A stretch of 64,000 bases of DNA, from the NCBI RefSeq assembly GCF_007997155.1, contig NZ_VORT01000002.1, positions 62,001 to 126,000 on the forward strand, in the 5' to 3' direction. The position numbers and the translations under genes were made by a program. The stretch comes from Aequorivita antarctica (lineage in GTDB: Bacteria > Bacteroidota > Bacteroidia > Flavobacteriales > Flavobacteriaceae). Below the pieces are notes generated by a model. It was not told the DNA's origin. It ran no database searches and was given only the letters and a program-made list of their open reading frames with translations. This document shows, one piece after another, positions 25,902-34,460 of the stretch (the first letter of the stretch is position 1; each line of letters starts with the position of its first letter).

Positions 25902-25932
25902 AAAAAAAGCCCCAATCGGGGCTTTTTTTTTA
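25901..25932. terminator. bidirectional terminator
   Basis: A run of A, GCCCC, a four-base loop AATC, GGGGC and a run of T form a perfect hairpin with flanking A and T tracts. It lies between the convergent folE unit and the TonB receptor gene. Confidence 0.9.
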
Positions 25933-28143
25933 GATTTCTACTTTTAAATTCACATTTACACTCCGCCCAATATTGAAAATACCATCTGGTTTAAATCGCG
26001 ATAGGTGCGAAATATATTGCTTATCGGTAAGATTTGTTCCGTTTACACCTAATTTTAACACTGCTTTTTGAAGTTGAAAACTACTTTCAATTCCGGCGCT
26101 CAAAAGCGAATAGCCACCAGTTCTAGTTTCAAAATCATTTACATTTTTTTGGTTTAAAGTATTTTCTAGTGTTATAAAGGCTGAACTAAATTTACGAGTT
26201 TTACCATCATGCAATTCCACACGGAACGTATTCCGAAGTGAATTGGCAGGAATTAAAGGCAAATATTCGTCATTGCTCAATTTTCCGGTAACGGTTTCAA
26301 AACTGCTTTCAAAGTGCAACCAATCTAATGGATGCGGGTGCAAGTGAAAACCAAATTCGCCACCATACAGCGCAGCATCGTTTTGAAGATAATCAAAAAC
26401 CGGCGTTTCATCTATCATTTCATTGGTGGGTGAAATAAAAATATAATCGTTCACCGCATTGTAAAAACCGTTAGCAAAAAATTCGATGTGTTTGTTTCTG
26501 TATTCCAAAGAAACATCTGCTTGAAAATTCTGTTCGTTGGATAGATTTGTGTTTCCTTTTTCATATCTATTTGTTCCTTCGTGAATTCCGTTGGAAGTCA
26601 GTTCTGCTAAATTCGGGGCTCGAAAACCACTAGCGAAATTTACCCGTGCCGAAATATTTTTAACAAAATCCATTTTTGCTCCCAATGCCGCAGTAAAACT
26701 GGTAAAAGTTTTCTCTAGAGCAGGAATAAAATCTGTATCCGAAGGATTCCGCGTGGCTTCACTTTCAATTTTCCGCGAATCAAAACGGATTCCTGCCTGC
26801 AAATCTATTTTTTCCAAATGATAATGAGATGTTGCTAAAACCCCGACATCTGTGGTATTTGCATCAGGAATTAATATTTCTTCAGCTTCGTTTTTGTTGC
26901 TTTGAAACATTCCCTGCAAACCAATAATGGTTTCAAATTTCCCCAATTCTGGCAGATTGTATTTCACATCATAGTTAAACGTGTTCAATTTTAGGCGAAG
27001 TGCGGCCGTGGCCGGATCATCTTCAAATTCGCGACGATCATTAAACAAATACCCAGCTTTAACATCCAAACTGGATTTGTTGAAAAACAGCGTATTATCA
27101 AAACTTAAAATATGGTTGTCAATTTCCTGAAAAGGAAGCTCCAAATCCTGTGAACGGGTTTGTTCGCCAATTTCCTCAGCAATGCCAATGTTTGAACGGT
27201 TGTAATTATACCGAATTGTTGACTTAAATTTTGTTCCCAAATATTGTACGCCCGTCTTTAAATCTTTTTCATTGAAACGGGAATTAGTCACCCGATAGTC
27301 TGCCCCAGTCTTATAATCACTAAATGAAGAATAAGAGCCGCGCGCCAAAAATTTCAGCTTTTCACCTGAAGTTTTTACGCCCAAATTTGTTGACGTTCCA
27401 AAGGTATTTGAGAAATAAATACTACTTAAATCGCCGTGTGTTTCGCCTGAATTAGCAAACCTTTCGGGATTCAAATATAATACGCCGCCCAAAGCATCAC
27501 TGCCGTAAAGGAGGGAAGCTGGGCCTTTTATAACTTCTACGCTTTCAACACCAGCTTCATTAACTCCAAGTCCGTGTTCATCCCCAAATTGTTGGTTTTC
27601 TAGTCGCACACCTTGTGTATATGTCAAAACACGGTTGGAACTCAGCCCGCGAATAACCGGTTTTCCGATACCGGTTCCGGTGGTAATAAGGTCAACTCCT
27701 GCAATGTTTTTTATTCCATCTGCGAGTGTTACAGCACCGGAGGAATTTAAATCGTCTGTGGAAACGCGTTCCACTTTCATTACGTTATCGCTCTGCAATT
27801 TGTGGAATGGTGTGGAAACAATCACTTCTTCCATTTCAACAGCGCTTTCTTTCATCTGAAGATTCTCGATAACGGTTTGATTGTTCGAAAAGTTTATTTT
27901 TTTCGAAACAGTAGCGTATCCCAAAGAAGAAAAAACCACGTTGTAGTTTCCATCTGGAATGTTTTTCAATTCATAATTTCCGTCAAAATCTACCGTCGTG
28001 CCTTTTTCAAGTTGTGGAATGTAAACTGTTGCCGAGACTGTTTCGTTATTGTTTTTTAAAGTTATGGTTCCCGCTAAGGAATTTTGAGAGCTCGCCGCGG
28101 TATATATAAATAACACCGCTAGCAAGCATAGAATATTTTTCAT
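25930..28143 (-). CDS. TonB-dependent receptor, probable metal uptake type
   Basis: A 737-residue outer-membrane receptor. It has a signal peptide (about residues 1-19), a carboxypeptidase-like beta-sandwich extension (about residues 20-100), a plug (GIGKPVIRGLSSNRVLTY, then VEVIKGPASLLYGSDALGGV) and a 22-strand-type barrel ending in an aromatic-poor VNVNLKVEI. The plug loop FGDEHGLGVNEAG has His and acidic residues as in ZnuD-like receptors. The next gene upstream encodes a His/Cys-rich small protein. Uptake of a transition metal such as zinc or copper is the best guess, but the ligand is not shown by the sequence. Confidence 0.85.
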   Translation of the reverse strand: MKNILCLLAVLFIYTAASSQNSLAGTITLKNNNETVSATVYIPQLEKGTTVDFDGNYELKNIPDGNYNVVFSSLGYATVSKKINFSNNQTVIENLQMKESAVEMEEVIVSTPFHKLQSDNVMKVERVSTDDLNSSGAVTLADGIKNIAGVDLITTGTGIGKPVIRGLSSNRVLTYTQGVRLENQQFGDEHGLGVNEAGVESVEVIKGPASLLYGSDALGGVLYLNPERFANSGETHGDLSSIYFSNTFGTSTNLGVKTSGEKLKFLARGSYSSFSDYKTGADYRVTNSRFNEKDLKTGVQYLGTKFKSTIRYNYNRSNIGIAEEIGEQTRSQDLELPFQEIDNHILSFDNTLFFNKSSLDVKAGYLFNDRREFEDDPATAALRLKLNTFNYDVKYNLPELGKFETIIGLQGMFQSNKNEAEEILIPDANTTDVGVLATSHYHLEKIDLQAGIRFDSRKIESEATRNPSDTDFIPALEKTFTSFTAALGAKMDFVKNISARVNFASGFRAPNLAELTSNGIHEGTNRYEKGNTNLSNEQNFQADVSLEYRNKHIEFFANGFYNAVNDYIFISPTNEMIDETPVFDYLQNDAALYGGEFGFHLHPHPLDWLHFESSFETVTGKLSNDEYLPLIPANSLRNTFRVELHDGKTRKFSSAFITLENTLNQKNVNDFETRTGGYSLLSAGIESSFQLQKAVLKLGVNGTNLTDKQYISHLSRFKPDGIFNIGRSVNVNLKVEI

Positions 28144-28194
28144 GCTTTCTTGATTTTAAAAAATTAATTGTAGAGTAATTGGAGTGTTAAGAAA

Positions 28195-28524
28195 TCAAGA
28201 AAATTGCGGAGGTCCTCTTAGGAAATAATGAGAAGTATTTTTATTGAATTTAGGTAATAAATAAACAGTTTCCGTTTTTTGAAAACCATTTAGGACTGAA
28301 AATTCAGGGAGTTCTTGAGGTTTAAAATCAAATATTGAAAAGTGAAAATCACATATTGAGCAATCCAGTTGTTTTTTGTGAATATGTACAGAAAAATCGG
28401 TACAAGCCTGATGTTCGTGACCCTCAAGAGTATGTGCAAATTTTACGGCAGTAGGAAGTAGTAGCGCCAACGAAAAAATCGCAACCGTAAAAATCCGTAA
28501 TATTTCCTTTATATTTTTTTTCAT
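28195..28524 (-). CDS. His/Cys-rich exported or membrane-anchored small protein
   Basis: A 109-residue protein with one N-terminal hydrophobic segment (about residues 9-29) followed by a metal-ligand-rich stretch. This holds HTLEGHEHQAC, then FSVHIHKKQLDCSICDFHF, and adds up to six His and three Cys within about 30 residues. The C-terminal part is polar and ends HYFLRGPPQFS. Such proteins are commonly found next to metal-type TonB receptors in flavobacteria, and a role in metal binding or sensing in the periplasm is inferred. Its ATG shares a base with the stop of the DUF6787-like gene (TAATG). Confidence 0.7.
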   Translation of the reverse strand: MKKNIKEILRIFTVAIFSLALLLPTAVKFAHTLEGHEHQACTDFSVHIHKKQLDCSICDFHFSIFDFKPQELPEFSVLNGFQKTETVYLLPKFNKNTSHYFLRGPPQFS

Positions 28525-28823
28525 TAATTAAATAAAAACCCGAGACCCATCCCGCGTAGCATTTTCTTTACAAAGTTCCAAAAAAAAGCAAACTCTCCAA
28601 ACACCCAACCGAAAAAAACCAGAAGCACCTGATAAATTGGGAAAATTATCAAAATTCTGAACGGCCAATAAATGTACCAGCCCATTTCTCTCTTTATTTC
28701 GAGCAAATCTGTGATTGGTGCTGCAAGCTTTGCCGCGGAACTTCCCGTAATGGCAAAAACAAGAAATACAATAAAAAGTTGTCCGTTGGTTTTGATGTTC
28801 CAACGTGTTTTTAGCTTTTTCAA
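28524..28823 (-). CDS. DUF6787-like small membrane protein
   Basis: A 99-residue protein starting MKKLKTRWNIKTNGQLFIVF, with hydrophobic segments at about residues 16-36 and 50-80 and the motif AITGSSAAKLAAPITDLL between. The pattern matches flavobacterial DUF6787. The function is unknown. It overlaps the upstream lipoprotein gene by 4 bp and is coupled to the His/Cys-rich gene downstream, so the three form an operon leading into the receptor gene. Confidence 0.72.
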   Translation of the reverse strand: MKKLKTRWNIKTNGQLFIVFLVFAITGSSAAKLAAPITDLLEIKREMGWYIYWPFRILIIFPIYQVLLVFFGWVFGEFAFFWNFVKKMLRGMGLGFLFN

Positions 28824-29239
28824 TTTCTTCCGCCTATGAATTTTTGATTGTACTTATTCTGAAAATATACAAAGTAATTATAGAGTAGATAATTTACTTC
28901 ATAGCCATAATCTACAGTGGGATCATAGTTTATTTGCTCAGTGTATAAATTAGGGAAATATCGGGCTGGCTGAAGCACACGGTTGTTATATTCAGAAACG
29001 AACGAACGGTTTTTGGATTCCAAAAGGGATTGACCGTAAAATCCACGGGGTGGTTGGGAAGCAAGCCAAGATTCAAATCCTGGCTCTATTATCATTATTT
29101 CATATTCGAGACTATCGTTTGCTATGCGTATAGTATCTTTTTCTGTATTGTCTGCAGACGAATTATTCATGGCTTTATTTCCAGTTCCGCAACTGTATAA
29201 TGCAACACAAAATGCAGCTATGATAAGAATATTTTTCAT
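28820..29239 (-). CDS. DUF6146-like lipoprotein
   Basis: A 139-residue lipoprotein starting MKNILIIAAFCVALYSCGTG, with the lipidated Cys at residue 17. The mature part contains YEIMIIEPGFESWLASQPP and NRVLQPARYFPNLYTEQINY, which match the DUF6146 family. A frame extending 20 codons further upstream begins without a sensible signal peptide, so I use the ATG at 29239. The function is unknown. Confidence 0.75.
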   Translation of the reverse strand: MKNILIIAAFCVALYSCGTGNKAMNNSSADNTEKDTIRIANDSLEYEIMIIEPGFESWLASQPPRGFYGQSLLESKNRSFVSEYNNRVLQPARYFPNLYTEQINYDPTVDYGYEVNYLLYNYFVYFQNKYNQKFIGGRN

Positions 29240-29303
29240 AAAATTAATTTTTACAAAGTTAAGCAATGTAGCACAAAGCATAAGGGATTTTACTTTCATT
29301 TAA

Positions 29304-29342
29304 AAAAAATACCGTTCTTGATAAAAATGAACGGTATTTTTT
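29304..29342 (-). terminator. terminator after the DUF937 gene
   Basis: AAAAAATACCGTTC (29304-29317) pairs perfectly with GAACGGTATTTTTT (29329-29342). With A and T tracts on both sides it can work in either direction. Here it ends the DUF937 transcript before the lipoprotein gene. Confidence 0.85.
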
Positions 29343-29359
29343 ATAATTGAATAAAAATT

Positions 29360-30001
29360 TTACTTTCCAAAAAAACTACCCAAAAGGCCGCCAAGACCAC
29401 CTTTTTTCTTGTTACCTCCACCGAGTACCATTCCAGCAATATCGTCAATAACACTTCCGTCGTTATTGCCGTCCAGCATAGATTCAATAAGTGATTGCTG
29501 CTGTGGTTGCTTACTGCCGCCACCCATTAGGCCTCCGAGTAAGTCACCAATTCCGGAATCTGAATTTACGTTTTGCTGCTTTTTTTGTTTGCCTAAATAA
29601 CCTAATAGAATAGGTGCTGCCACTTGCAAAATCTGCATAACACTATTAGTATCTAATCCAGATTTTTGAGAAAGCGCTTGAACCGCATTGTTTTGAGAGC
29701 CTCCCAAAACGTGTCCTAAAATACCTAGGCCATCTTGTTTTACGTCTTCATTAACGCCACCTCCAAAAAGGCCACCTAAATTGTCCAGAATGCTGCCATC
29801 GTGCTTGTTGTTTAAAGCATTCATTAAATTGGCTGCACCACCTTCACTACTTGCATTACGCTTCATAGCGCCTAAAAGTATTGGCATTGCCATGGATACA
29901 ACCGAAGCGGTTTTATCTGCGGGTTGATTTGTTTCTTGGCTTATGCCGCCAATAATTTGTTTTCCGAGGTCACTGTTCAATAAGTCTAAAATTCCTGACA
30001 T
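29360..30001 (-). CDS. DUF937 domain protein
   Basis: A 213-residue protein rich in Gly, Asn, Gln and Ser. The opening MSGILDLLNSDLGKQIIGGI, the repeated AMPILLGAMKRNAS and AAPILLGYLGKQKK helices and the GSILDNLGGLFGGG and GSVIDDIAGMVLGGG motifs are those of the DUF937 family. The two-fold repeat (residues about 20-85 and 120-190) is visible by eye. It is cytosolic with a low-complexity Gly-rich end. The function is unknown. Confidence 0.85.
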   Translation of the reverse strand: MSGILDLLNSDLGKQIIGGISQETNQPADKTASVVSMAMPILLGAMKRNASSEGGAANLMNALNNKHDGSILDNLGGLFGGGVNEDVKQDGLGILGHVLGGSQNNAVQALSQKSGLDTNSVMQILQVAAPILLGYLGKQKKQQNVNSDSGIGDLLGGLMGGGSKQPQQQSLIESMLDGNNDGSVIDDIAGMVLGGGNKKKGGLGGLLGSFFGK

Positions 30002-30081
30002 TTGCTTTATGTTAAAATTAAGAGCGTAAGTTAATCAAAATCAACAAGAACTGTGGAGATAAAAAATTTGAAAACACTACA

Positions 30082-31035
30082 TTACTTGCGCAAAATAGAA
30101 ATAATCTGGTTGGCCAGTTCTGTTCCAATCCTGTCTTGTGCTTCGTCTGTTGCCGCACCAATGTGTGGCGTAAGTGAAATTTTATCGCACATAAGAATTT
30201 TTATTGACGGAGTAGGTTCATTTTCAAAAACATCAAGTGCCGCAAACGAAATTTTTCCATCTTCAATACCATCTAACAGTGCATTTTCATCAAGTATCCC
30301 ACCACGTGCAGCGTTAACGATACCCACGCCGACCTTCATTTTTGAAATTTCTTCTTTGCCTATTATGTATCCAGATTGGGAAGGAACATGCAAACTTATA
30401 AAATCACTGTGCTTGATTAATTGATCTACTGGTTCGGTCTTTATTTTTAAAGTTATTTTTTGTCCGTCGTAAAAATCAAGTGTGATGTCTGCTTCTCCCA
30501 CTTTATGATCGCTGGCAATTACATTCATACCACAGCCCAAGGCTATTTTTGCCACTTGGCGTCCTATTCTTCCAAAACCTATAATTCCCAATGTTTTTCC
30601 ACGTAGTTCGCGGCCTGCTCCATAATTTTTCTTTAGCTCTTTGAATTTAGTGTCGCCATCCAAAGGCATATTCCGGTTGGAATCGTGCAGAAACCTTACA
30701 CCACCAAATAAATGTGCAAAGACAAGTTCGGCTACCGATTCTGAAGAAGCTGCGGGAGTATTTATTATATTAATCCCGTTTTCAAGGGCGTAGTCCACAT
30801 CAATATTATCCATTCCCACACCACCACGACCGATGATTTTTAACGAAGGGCAATTGTCAATTATATCTTTACGCACCTTTGTGGCACTGCGCACCAAAAG
30901 CACTTCAATTTTATGTTCGTTGATGTAATTTTGAAGCTGTTCCTGCGCCACTTGAACTGTTATTACTTCAAAACCAGCATCTTTCAATGCATCTATTCCG
31001 CTTTGTGAAATTCCATCGTTTGCTAATACCTTCAT
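30082..31035 (-). CDS. serA: D-3-phosphoglycerate dehydrogenase-type 2-hydroxyacid dehydrogenase
   Basis: A 317-residue enzyme oxidising 3-phosphoglycerate to 3-phosphohydroxypyruvate, the entry to serine synthesis. The NAD-binding loop GIIGFGRIGRQVA is at about residues 149-161. The catalytic Arg is in NAARGGILDE, the Glu in FENEP and the His in LTPHIGAAT. It lacks the C-terminal ACT regulatory domain of the long form. It follows serC on the same strand, which supports the serine role. Confidence 0.88.
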   Translation of the reverse strand: MKVLANDGISQSGIDALKDAGFEVITVQVAQEQLQNYINEHKIEVLLVRSATKVRKDIIDNCPSLKIIGRGGVGMDNIDVDYALENGINIINTPAASSESVAELVFAHLFGGVRFLHDSNRNMPLDGDTKFKELKKNYGAGRELRGKTLGIIGFGRIGRQVAKIALGCGMNVIASDHKVGEADITLDFYDGQKITLKIKTEPVDQLIKHSDFISLHVPSQSGYIIGKEEISKMKVGVGIVNAARGGILDENALLDGIEDGKISFAALDVFENEPTPSIKILMCDKISLTPHIGAATDEAQDRIGTELANQIISILRK

Positions 31036-31070
31036 ATATTTTATTGACTATTATTATTTTCTATTATTGA

Positions 31071-31087
31071 ATGTTGCACAGCAACAT
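31071..31087. other. inverted repeat between serC and serA
   Basis: ATGTTGC (31071-31077) and GCAACAT (31081-31087) pair perfectly around a 3-nt loop in the 80-bp gap between serC and serA. There is no T-run, so it is more likely an mRNA stem or a protein site than a terminator. Confidence 0.4.
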
Positions 31088-31115
31088 CTTTACGGTCAGT
31101 TGTTCCCTTTTAGGG

Positions 31116-32183
31116 CTATGCTCCTTTTTCAATTGATTGCATAATATCTACCAAAACCTGTACGCTTTCCAACGGCAGGGCGTTGTACATTGAAGCACGA
31201 TAACCACCAACACTTCGGTGGCCATTCAGGCCGTTGATGCCGGTTTGTTTTAAGTGATCGTCAAAGGTTGCCTTTAATTGGTCATTTCTTAAGTTGAAGG
31301 TAGCGTTCATTTTTGAACGGTCTTCTTTTTTGGTCACGAAGCCTTCAAATAACGGATTTCGATCTATTTCATTATAAAGAAGTTCGGCTTTTTGGTTGTT
31401 TATTTTTTCTATTGCTGAAATACCGCCCAAATCCTTCAGCCATTGTAGTGTCAACATGGAAACATATACTGGGAAAACCGCTGGGGTGTTGAACATGCTT
31501 TCTTTGTCAATATGAATTTTATAGTTCAGCATAGAAGGAATAACACGTGAAACCTTCCCGAGAATATCTTCTTTTACCACAACCAAAGTTGTTCCCGCTG
31601 GGCCCATATTTTTCTGTGCCCCCGCATAAATCAAACTAAATTTTGAAAAATCGAGCTGGCGTGAAAAAATATCGCTACTCATATCGCAGACCATTGGAAT
31701 TTTGGTTTCTGGGAAGCTTTGCATTTGCGTCCCAAAAATGGTGTTGTTGCTGGTGCAGTGAAAATAATCTGCATCTTTCGGCACGGTGTAATTTTTAGGA
31801 ATAAAGTTGAAATTTTCACTTTTTGAAGTGGCAACTTCTACAACTTCACCTAACAATTTAGCTTCTTTTATAGCTTTATCGCTCCAAGTTCCTGTGTTTA
31901 AATAAGCTGCTTTCTTTTCCAAAAGGTTGTAAGCAACCATTAAAAATTCAAGACTTGCACCGCCTTGCAGAAATAGGGCTTGGTATCCTTTATTTTGAAG
32001 ACCCAAATGCTCCAAAGCAAGATTGCGAGCGTTATCCATCACTTCCACAAAATCCTTGCTCCGGTGGGAGATTTCGATCAGGGAAAGGTTTAGGTCGTTG
32101 AAATTTAAAACCGCTTCGGCAGATTTTTGCAAAACGGATTGTGGCAAAATGCAGGGTCCTGCACTAAAATTATGTTTTTGCAT
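31116..32183 (-). CDS. serC: phosphoserine aminotransferase
   Basis: A 355-residue pyridoxal-phosphate enzyme making phosphoserine from 3-phosphohydroxypyruvate and glutamate. It also serves pyridoxal phosphate synthesis. The start MQKHNFSAGPCILPQSV is diagnostic. EISHRSKDF, LFLQGGASLEF and the Lys of YAGAQKNMGPAG (about residue 190) form the active site. The C-terminal NGHRSVGGYRASMYNALP is the family signature. It lies upstream of serA and downstream of the acyl-CoA reductase on the same strand. Confidence 0.96.
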   Translation of the reverse strand: MQKHNFSAGPCILPQSVLQKSAEAVLNFNDLNLSLIEISHRSKDFVEVMDNARNLALEHLGLQNKGYQALFLQGGASLEFLMVAYNLLEKKAAYLNTGTWSDKAIKEAKLLGEVVEVATSKSENFNFIPKNYTVPKDADYFHCTSNNTIFGTQMQSFPETKIPMVCDMSSDIFSRQLDFSKFSLIYAGAQKNMGPAGTTLVVVKEDILGKVSRVIPSMLNYKIHIDKESMFNTPAVFPVYVSMLTLQWLKDLGGISAIEKINNQKAELLYNEIDRNPLFEGFVTKKEDRSKMNATFNLRNDQLKATFDDHLKQTGINGLNGHRSVGGYRASMYNALPLESVQVLVDIMQSIEKGA

Positions 32184-32251
32184 CGCATGAAAATTTATAC
32201 TACAAAGATGCGGATTATGCTACTAAAAATTTGTGAATAACAAATATTTTA

Positions 32252-33268
32252 TCAAGGAAGTTTCAACAGGAAATCAACCGTGTCCACGCCGTCGGCATAA
32301 TCCCATAATTGGGGGTTTTGTGCTTTTCCGTAGTATATTTCATTGGGTAAACCAGCTTTTGAAACGAAACACTGTATGTTTTCAGATTGTGCATTTAGTT
32401 CTTTTTGTAGGGTTTCCAAAGAACCATATTTTTCATAAAAAACCACGGAAATAGGAGAGGAGAAGCCAGTGTCTTCTTTAAGTAACATAAACTCATTGTC
32501 CAGCAACGGGAAGCTGTCCATTAAATAAACGGCTTTGTTGTAGTCGTAATTGTTGATGTATTTGTGGTTGTGGATTATTTCTTTCCAACTGAACATTGCC
32601 TTGAAAAATTTTTCAAAGTCATAATTTTCGGAAACATATAATTTTGAAACATTGCGGCAACCAAGACCAAAATATGTAAAAATATCATCGGCGAGTAGCT
32701 TTAAATCTGCATCGGTTTCAGTTCCGGTCAAGACTGCAACCGAGTTTCTGTTTTTGCGAATGATGTTTGGATATTTTCCAAAATAATAATCAAAATAGCG
32801 TGCCGTATTATTGCTACCTGTGGCGATTACTGCATCAAAATTTTCAAGCTTTCCTTCTGTAAATTCTATATAATTTTTGAATTCTGGCTCAATGGAAATT
32901 AAATAGTTTGCAAGAAAAGGAAGGAGCGTCTTATCTGTTGAAGAAAGTTTTGTTAGAACTTTATTTCCTGTAATCAGAACCGAAATAAAATCGTGAAAGC
33001 CCACGAGTGGAATGTTTCCAGCCATAACAACTGCAATGGCTTTCGGTGTAGTTTCTTCAATTTTATAATTTGAAACCCATTGTTGCAGGTTTTCTTCGGA
33101 AAGTGCCTCTGCCCAGCTTTTTAGAGCAAATTTTATATTTTCCTGAGTAAACCATCCGTTTTCTGCTTGAGCTTTTTTCAGAACTTTTTCAGCTTCAGTT
33201 TCAACCTCAGTTTCACGGAGAAATTTCCCTAATTTGATAAAAGCGTTAATTCTTTGTTTTAATTGCAT
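32252..33268 (-). CDS. LuxC-type acyl-CoA reductase
   Basis: A 338-residue protein of the acyl-CoA reductase (LuxC) branch of the aldehyde dehydrogenase superfamily. The expected nucleophilic Cys lies in YFGLGCRNVSKLYV (about residue 205). VVMAGNIPLVGFHDF and LTKLSSTDKTLLP form the nucleotide-binding part. In flavobacteria this gene usually sits next to the ferredoxin and serC-serA genes, as here, though no fatty-acid reduction pathway is visible around it. The physiological substrate is unknown. It is divergent from the ferredoxin gene with overlapping promoters. Confidence 0.85.
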   Translation of the reverse strand: MQLKQRINAFIKLGKFLRETEVETEAEKVLKKAQAENGWFTQENIKFALKSWAEALSEENLQQWVSNYKIEETTPKAIAVVMAGNIPLVGFHDFISVLITGNKVLTKLSSTDKTLLPFLANYLISIEPEFKNYIEFTEGKLENFDAVIATGSNNTARYFDYYFGKYPNIIRKNRNSVAVLTGTETDADLKLLADDIFTYFGLGCRNVSKLYVSENYDFEKFFKAMFSWKEIIHNHKYINNYDYNKAVYLMDSFPLLDNEFMLLKEDTGFSSPISVVFYEKYGSLETLQKELNAQSENIQCFVSKAGLPNEIYYGKAQNPQLWDYADGVDTVDFLLKLP

Positions 33269-33274
33269 ACTTAT

Positions 33275-33305
33275 TTTGGTGTTACCCTAATAGGGTTTAA
33301 ATTTG
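33275..33305 (+). promoter_or_regulatory. promoter of the ferredoxin gene
   Basis: TTTG (33275-33278), a 19-nt spacer and TAAATTTG (33298-33305) match the Bacteroidota consensus exactly. The start would be near 33312, 19 nt before the ATG. Confidence 0.65.
33284..33296. promoter_or_regulatory. palindrome in the ferredoxin promoter spacer
   Basis: ACCCTAATAGGGT is a perfect palindrome around a central A. It fills the spacer between the -33 and -7 boxes of the ferredoxin promoter and lies in the leader of the divergent reductase gene. It is a good operator candidate for an unknown regulator. Confidence 0.5.
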
Positions 33306-33307
33306 CG

Positions 33308-33337
33308 CAAAGTTAGAAAAAGTAAAAGCTATGGCAA
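33308..33337 (-). promoter_or_regulatory. promoter of the acyl-CoA reductase gene
   Basis: On the minus strand TTG (33337-33335), a 19-nt spacer and TAACTTTG (33315-33308) fit the consensus. The -7 box is 2 bp from that of the ferredoxin promoter, and the two point at each other. Its -33 box lies within the ferredoxin coding start. Confidence 0.55.
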
Positions 33338-33681
33338 TTATTATAACGGATGAATGTATAAACTGTGGTGCCTGTGAGCCAGAATGTCCTAATACAGCAA
33401 TCTATGAGGGTGCGGATGATTGGCGCTATGCTGATGGCACCGATTTAGATGGCAAAGTAGTGCTTCCAAGCGGAAAACAAGTAAATGCCAACGAGGCCCA
33501 AGAGCCTGTTAGCGACGAAATATACTTTATAGTTCCCGATAAATGTACCGAGTGCAAAGGCTTTCACGATGAGCCACAATGTGCTGCTGTATGTCCTGTT
33601 GACTGCTGTATACCAGATGATGACCATGTAGAAAGCGAGGAAACACTATTGGCGAAGCAGGCATTTATGCACAAAGGATAA
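33331..33681 (+). CDS. 2[4Fe-4S] ferredoxin
   Basis: A 116-residue electron carrier with two cluster motifs: [12 protein letters not shown] at residues 9-20 and [18 protein letters not shown] at about residues 72-89, the second with the long Cys-Cys spacing of the Alvin-type ferredoxins. Between them is an insertion (about residues 28-65) with an acidic, plastic loop. It is cytosolic. It is divergent from the LuxC-type reductase, and the two are probably regulated together. Confidence 0.93.
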   Translation: MAIIITDECINCGACEPECPNTAIYEGADDWRYADGTDLDGKVVLPSGKQVNANEAQEPVSDEIYFIVPDKCTECKGFHDEPQCAAVCPVDCCIPDDDHVESEETLLAKQAFMHKG

Positions 33682-33720
33682 TCATTGGATTATTTTTTTC
33701 ATAAATATAAATCAAAAAAA

Positions 33721-33750
33721 TCGCCCCTCAAACATAAGTGTGAGGGGCGA
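33721..33750. terminator. terminator between ferredoxin and the secreted protein gene
   Basis: TCGCCCCTCA (33721-33730) pairs perfectly with TGAGGGGCGA (33741-33750). On the minus strand it is followed by seven T, so it best serves the gene ending at 33778. On the plus strand only three T follow. Confidence 0.85.
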
Positions 33751-33777
33751 TTTCCATTGTGGGGATAGTAAATAAAT

Positions 33778-34311
33778 TTACATTTTATTCTGCTTTATAG
33801 ATGTTTTACTTTTAATCTCCAGCTTATAGATGGTTTTTTCAACCGCATCTGTTGAAGGATTATAACTTTCAACTACAAAATTTCCGTCTTCGTTAAAATA
33901 ACCAAAAGAATTATCTCCTGCTTGTGACATAATATAATATCCTTCTTTAGAAGTAGGGCGCAAGATTGCAGCATTCATTTTTTCTCCTGCTTTAGTGTCA
34001 TATATTTTATAACCGTTTTTTTCATTCTCAAACATGTAATTATGGTTATTGGAATTATAGGTTACATCAGTTTGCACTTTTGTAGCCCCAAGGTTATAAT
34101 CCTGATCCATTTTTCCAGCATCATTAGGATCTAGTTTAATGGGTTGACTTTCTGTTCTGGTTACCTCCTGCACATCAGTATGCAGTCCTTTACTGTCCTT
34201 AACGGTTACTTTGGTGGTAACAGTTTCGGTTTGTTCACTTTTATTTTTATTATCTTGAGCAAAAGCAGTTGTAAATGCTGCTAATGCAAAAATCATCAAT
34301 ACTTTTTTCAT
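33778..34311 (-). CDS. secreted hypothetical protein
   Basis: A 177-residue protein with a signal peptide (about residues 1-18, ending TTAFA before QDNKNK). The mature part is polar and beta-rich (ETVTTKVTVKDSKGLHTDV near residue 29, YYIMSQAGDNSFGYFNEDGN near residue 125). Its residues 28-90 resemble the N-terminal part of the secreted protein at 39058-39531, with the same spacing of TTK, D, E, TES and a DxxK/R motif, so the two are probably distant paralogues. The function is unknown. Confidence 0.7.
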   Translation of the reverse strand: MKKVLMIFALAAFTTAFAQDNKNKSEQTETVTTKVTVKDSKGLHTDVQEVTRTESQPIKLDPNDAGKMDQDYNLGATKVQTDVTYNSNNHNYMFENEKNGYKIYDTKAGEKMNAAILRPTSKEGYYIMSQAGDNSFGYFNEDGNFVVESYNPSTDAVEKTIYKLEIKSKTSIKQNKM

Positions 34312-34336
34312 AATGGTTGTATTTATTTGTTAGACT

Positions 34337-34344
34337 CAAAGTTA
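34337..34344 (-). promoter_or_regulatory. putative -7 box of the secreted-protein gene
   Basis: The minus strand reads TAACTTTG, 25 nt before the ATG at 34311. No TTTG is found at the expected -33 position. Confidence 0.35.
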
Positions 34345-34403
34345 AGAATCGCAGATGTTAAAAAGCCATAAAACCTTGATAATCATTTCACAAACTTTAT
34401 CTA

Positions 34404-34437
34404 AAAACCCCTCAATAATTTGATTATGAGGGGTTTT
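34404..34437. terminator. terminator after the large TonB receptor gene
   Basis: AAAACCCCTCA (34404-34414) pairs perfectly with TGAGGGGTTTT (34427-34437) around a 12-nt loop. It lies 24 bp beyond the receptor stop. Confidence 0.8.
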
Positions 34438-34460
34438 AAGAGTGTTCTGGAATTCTAAAT

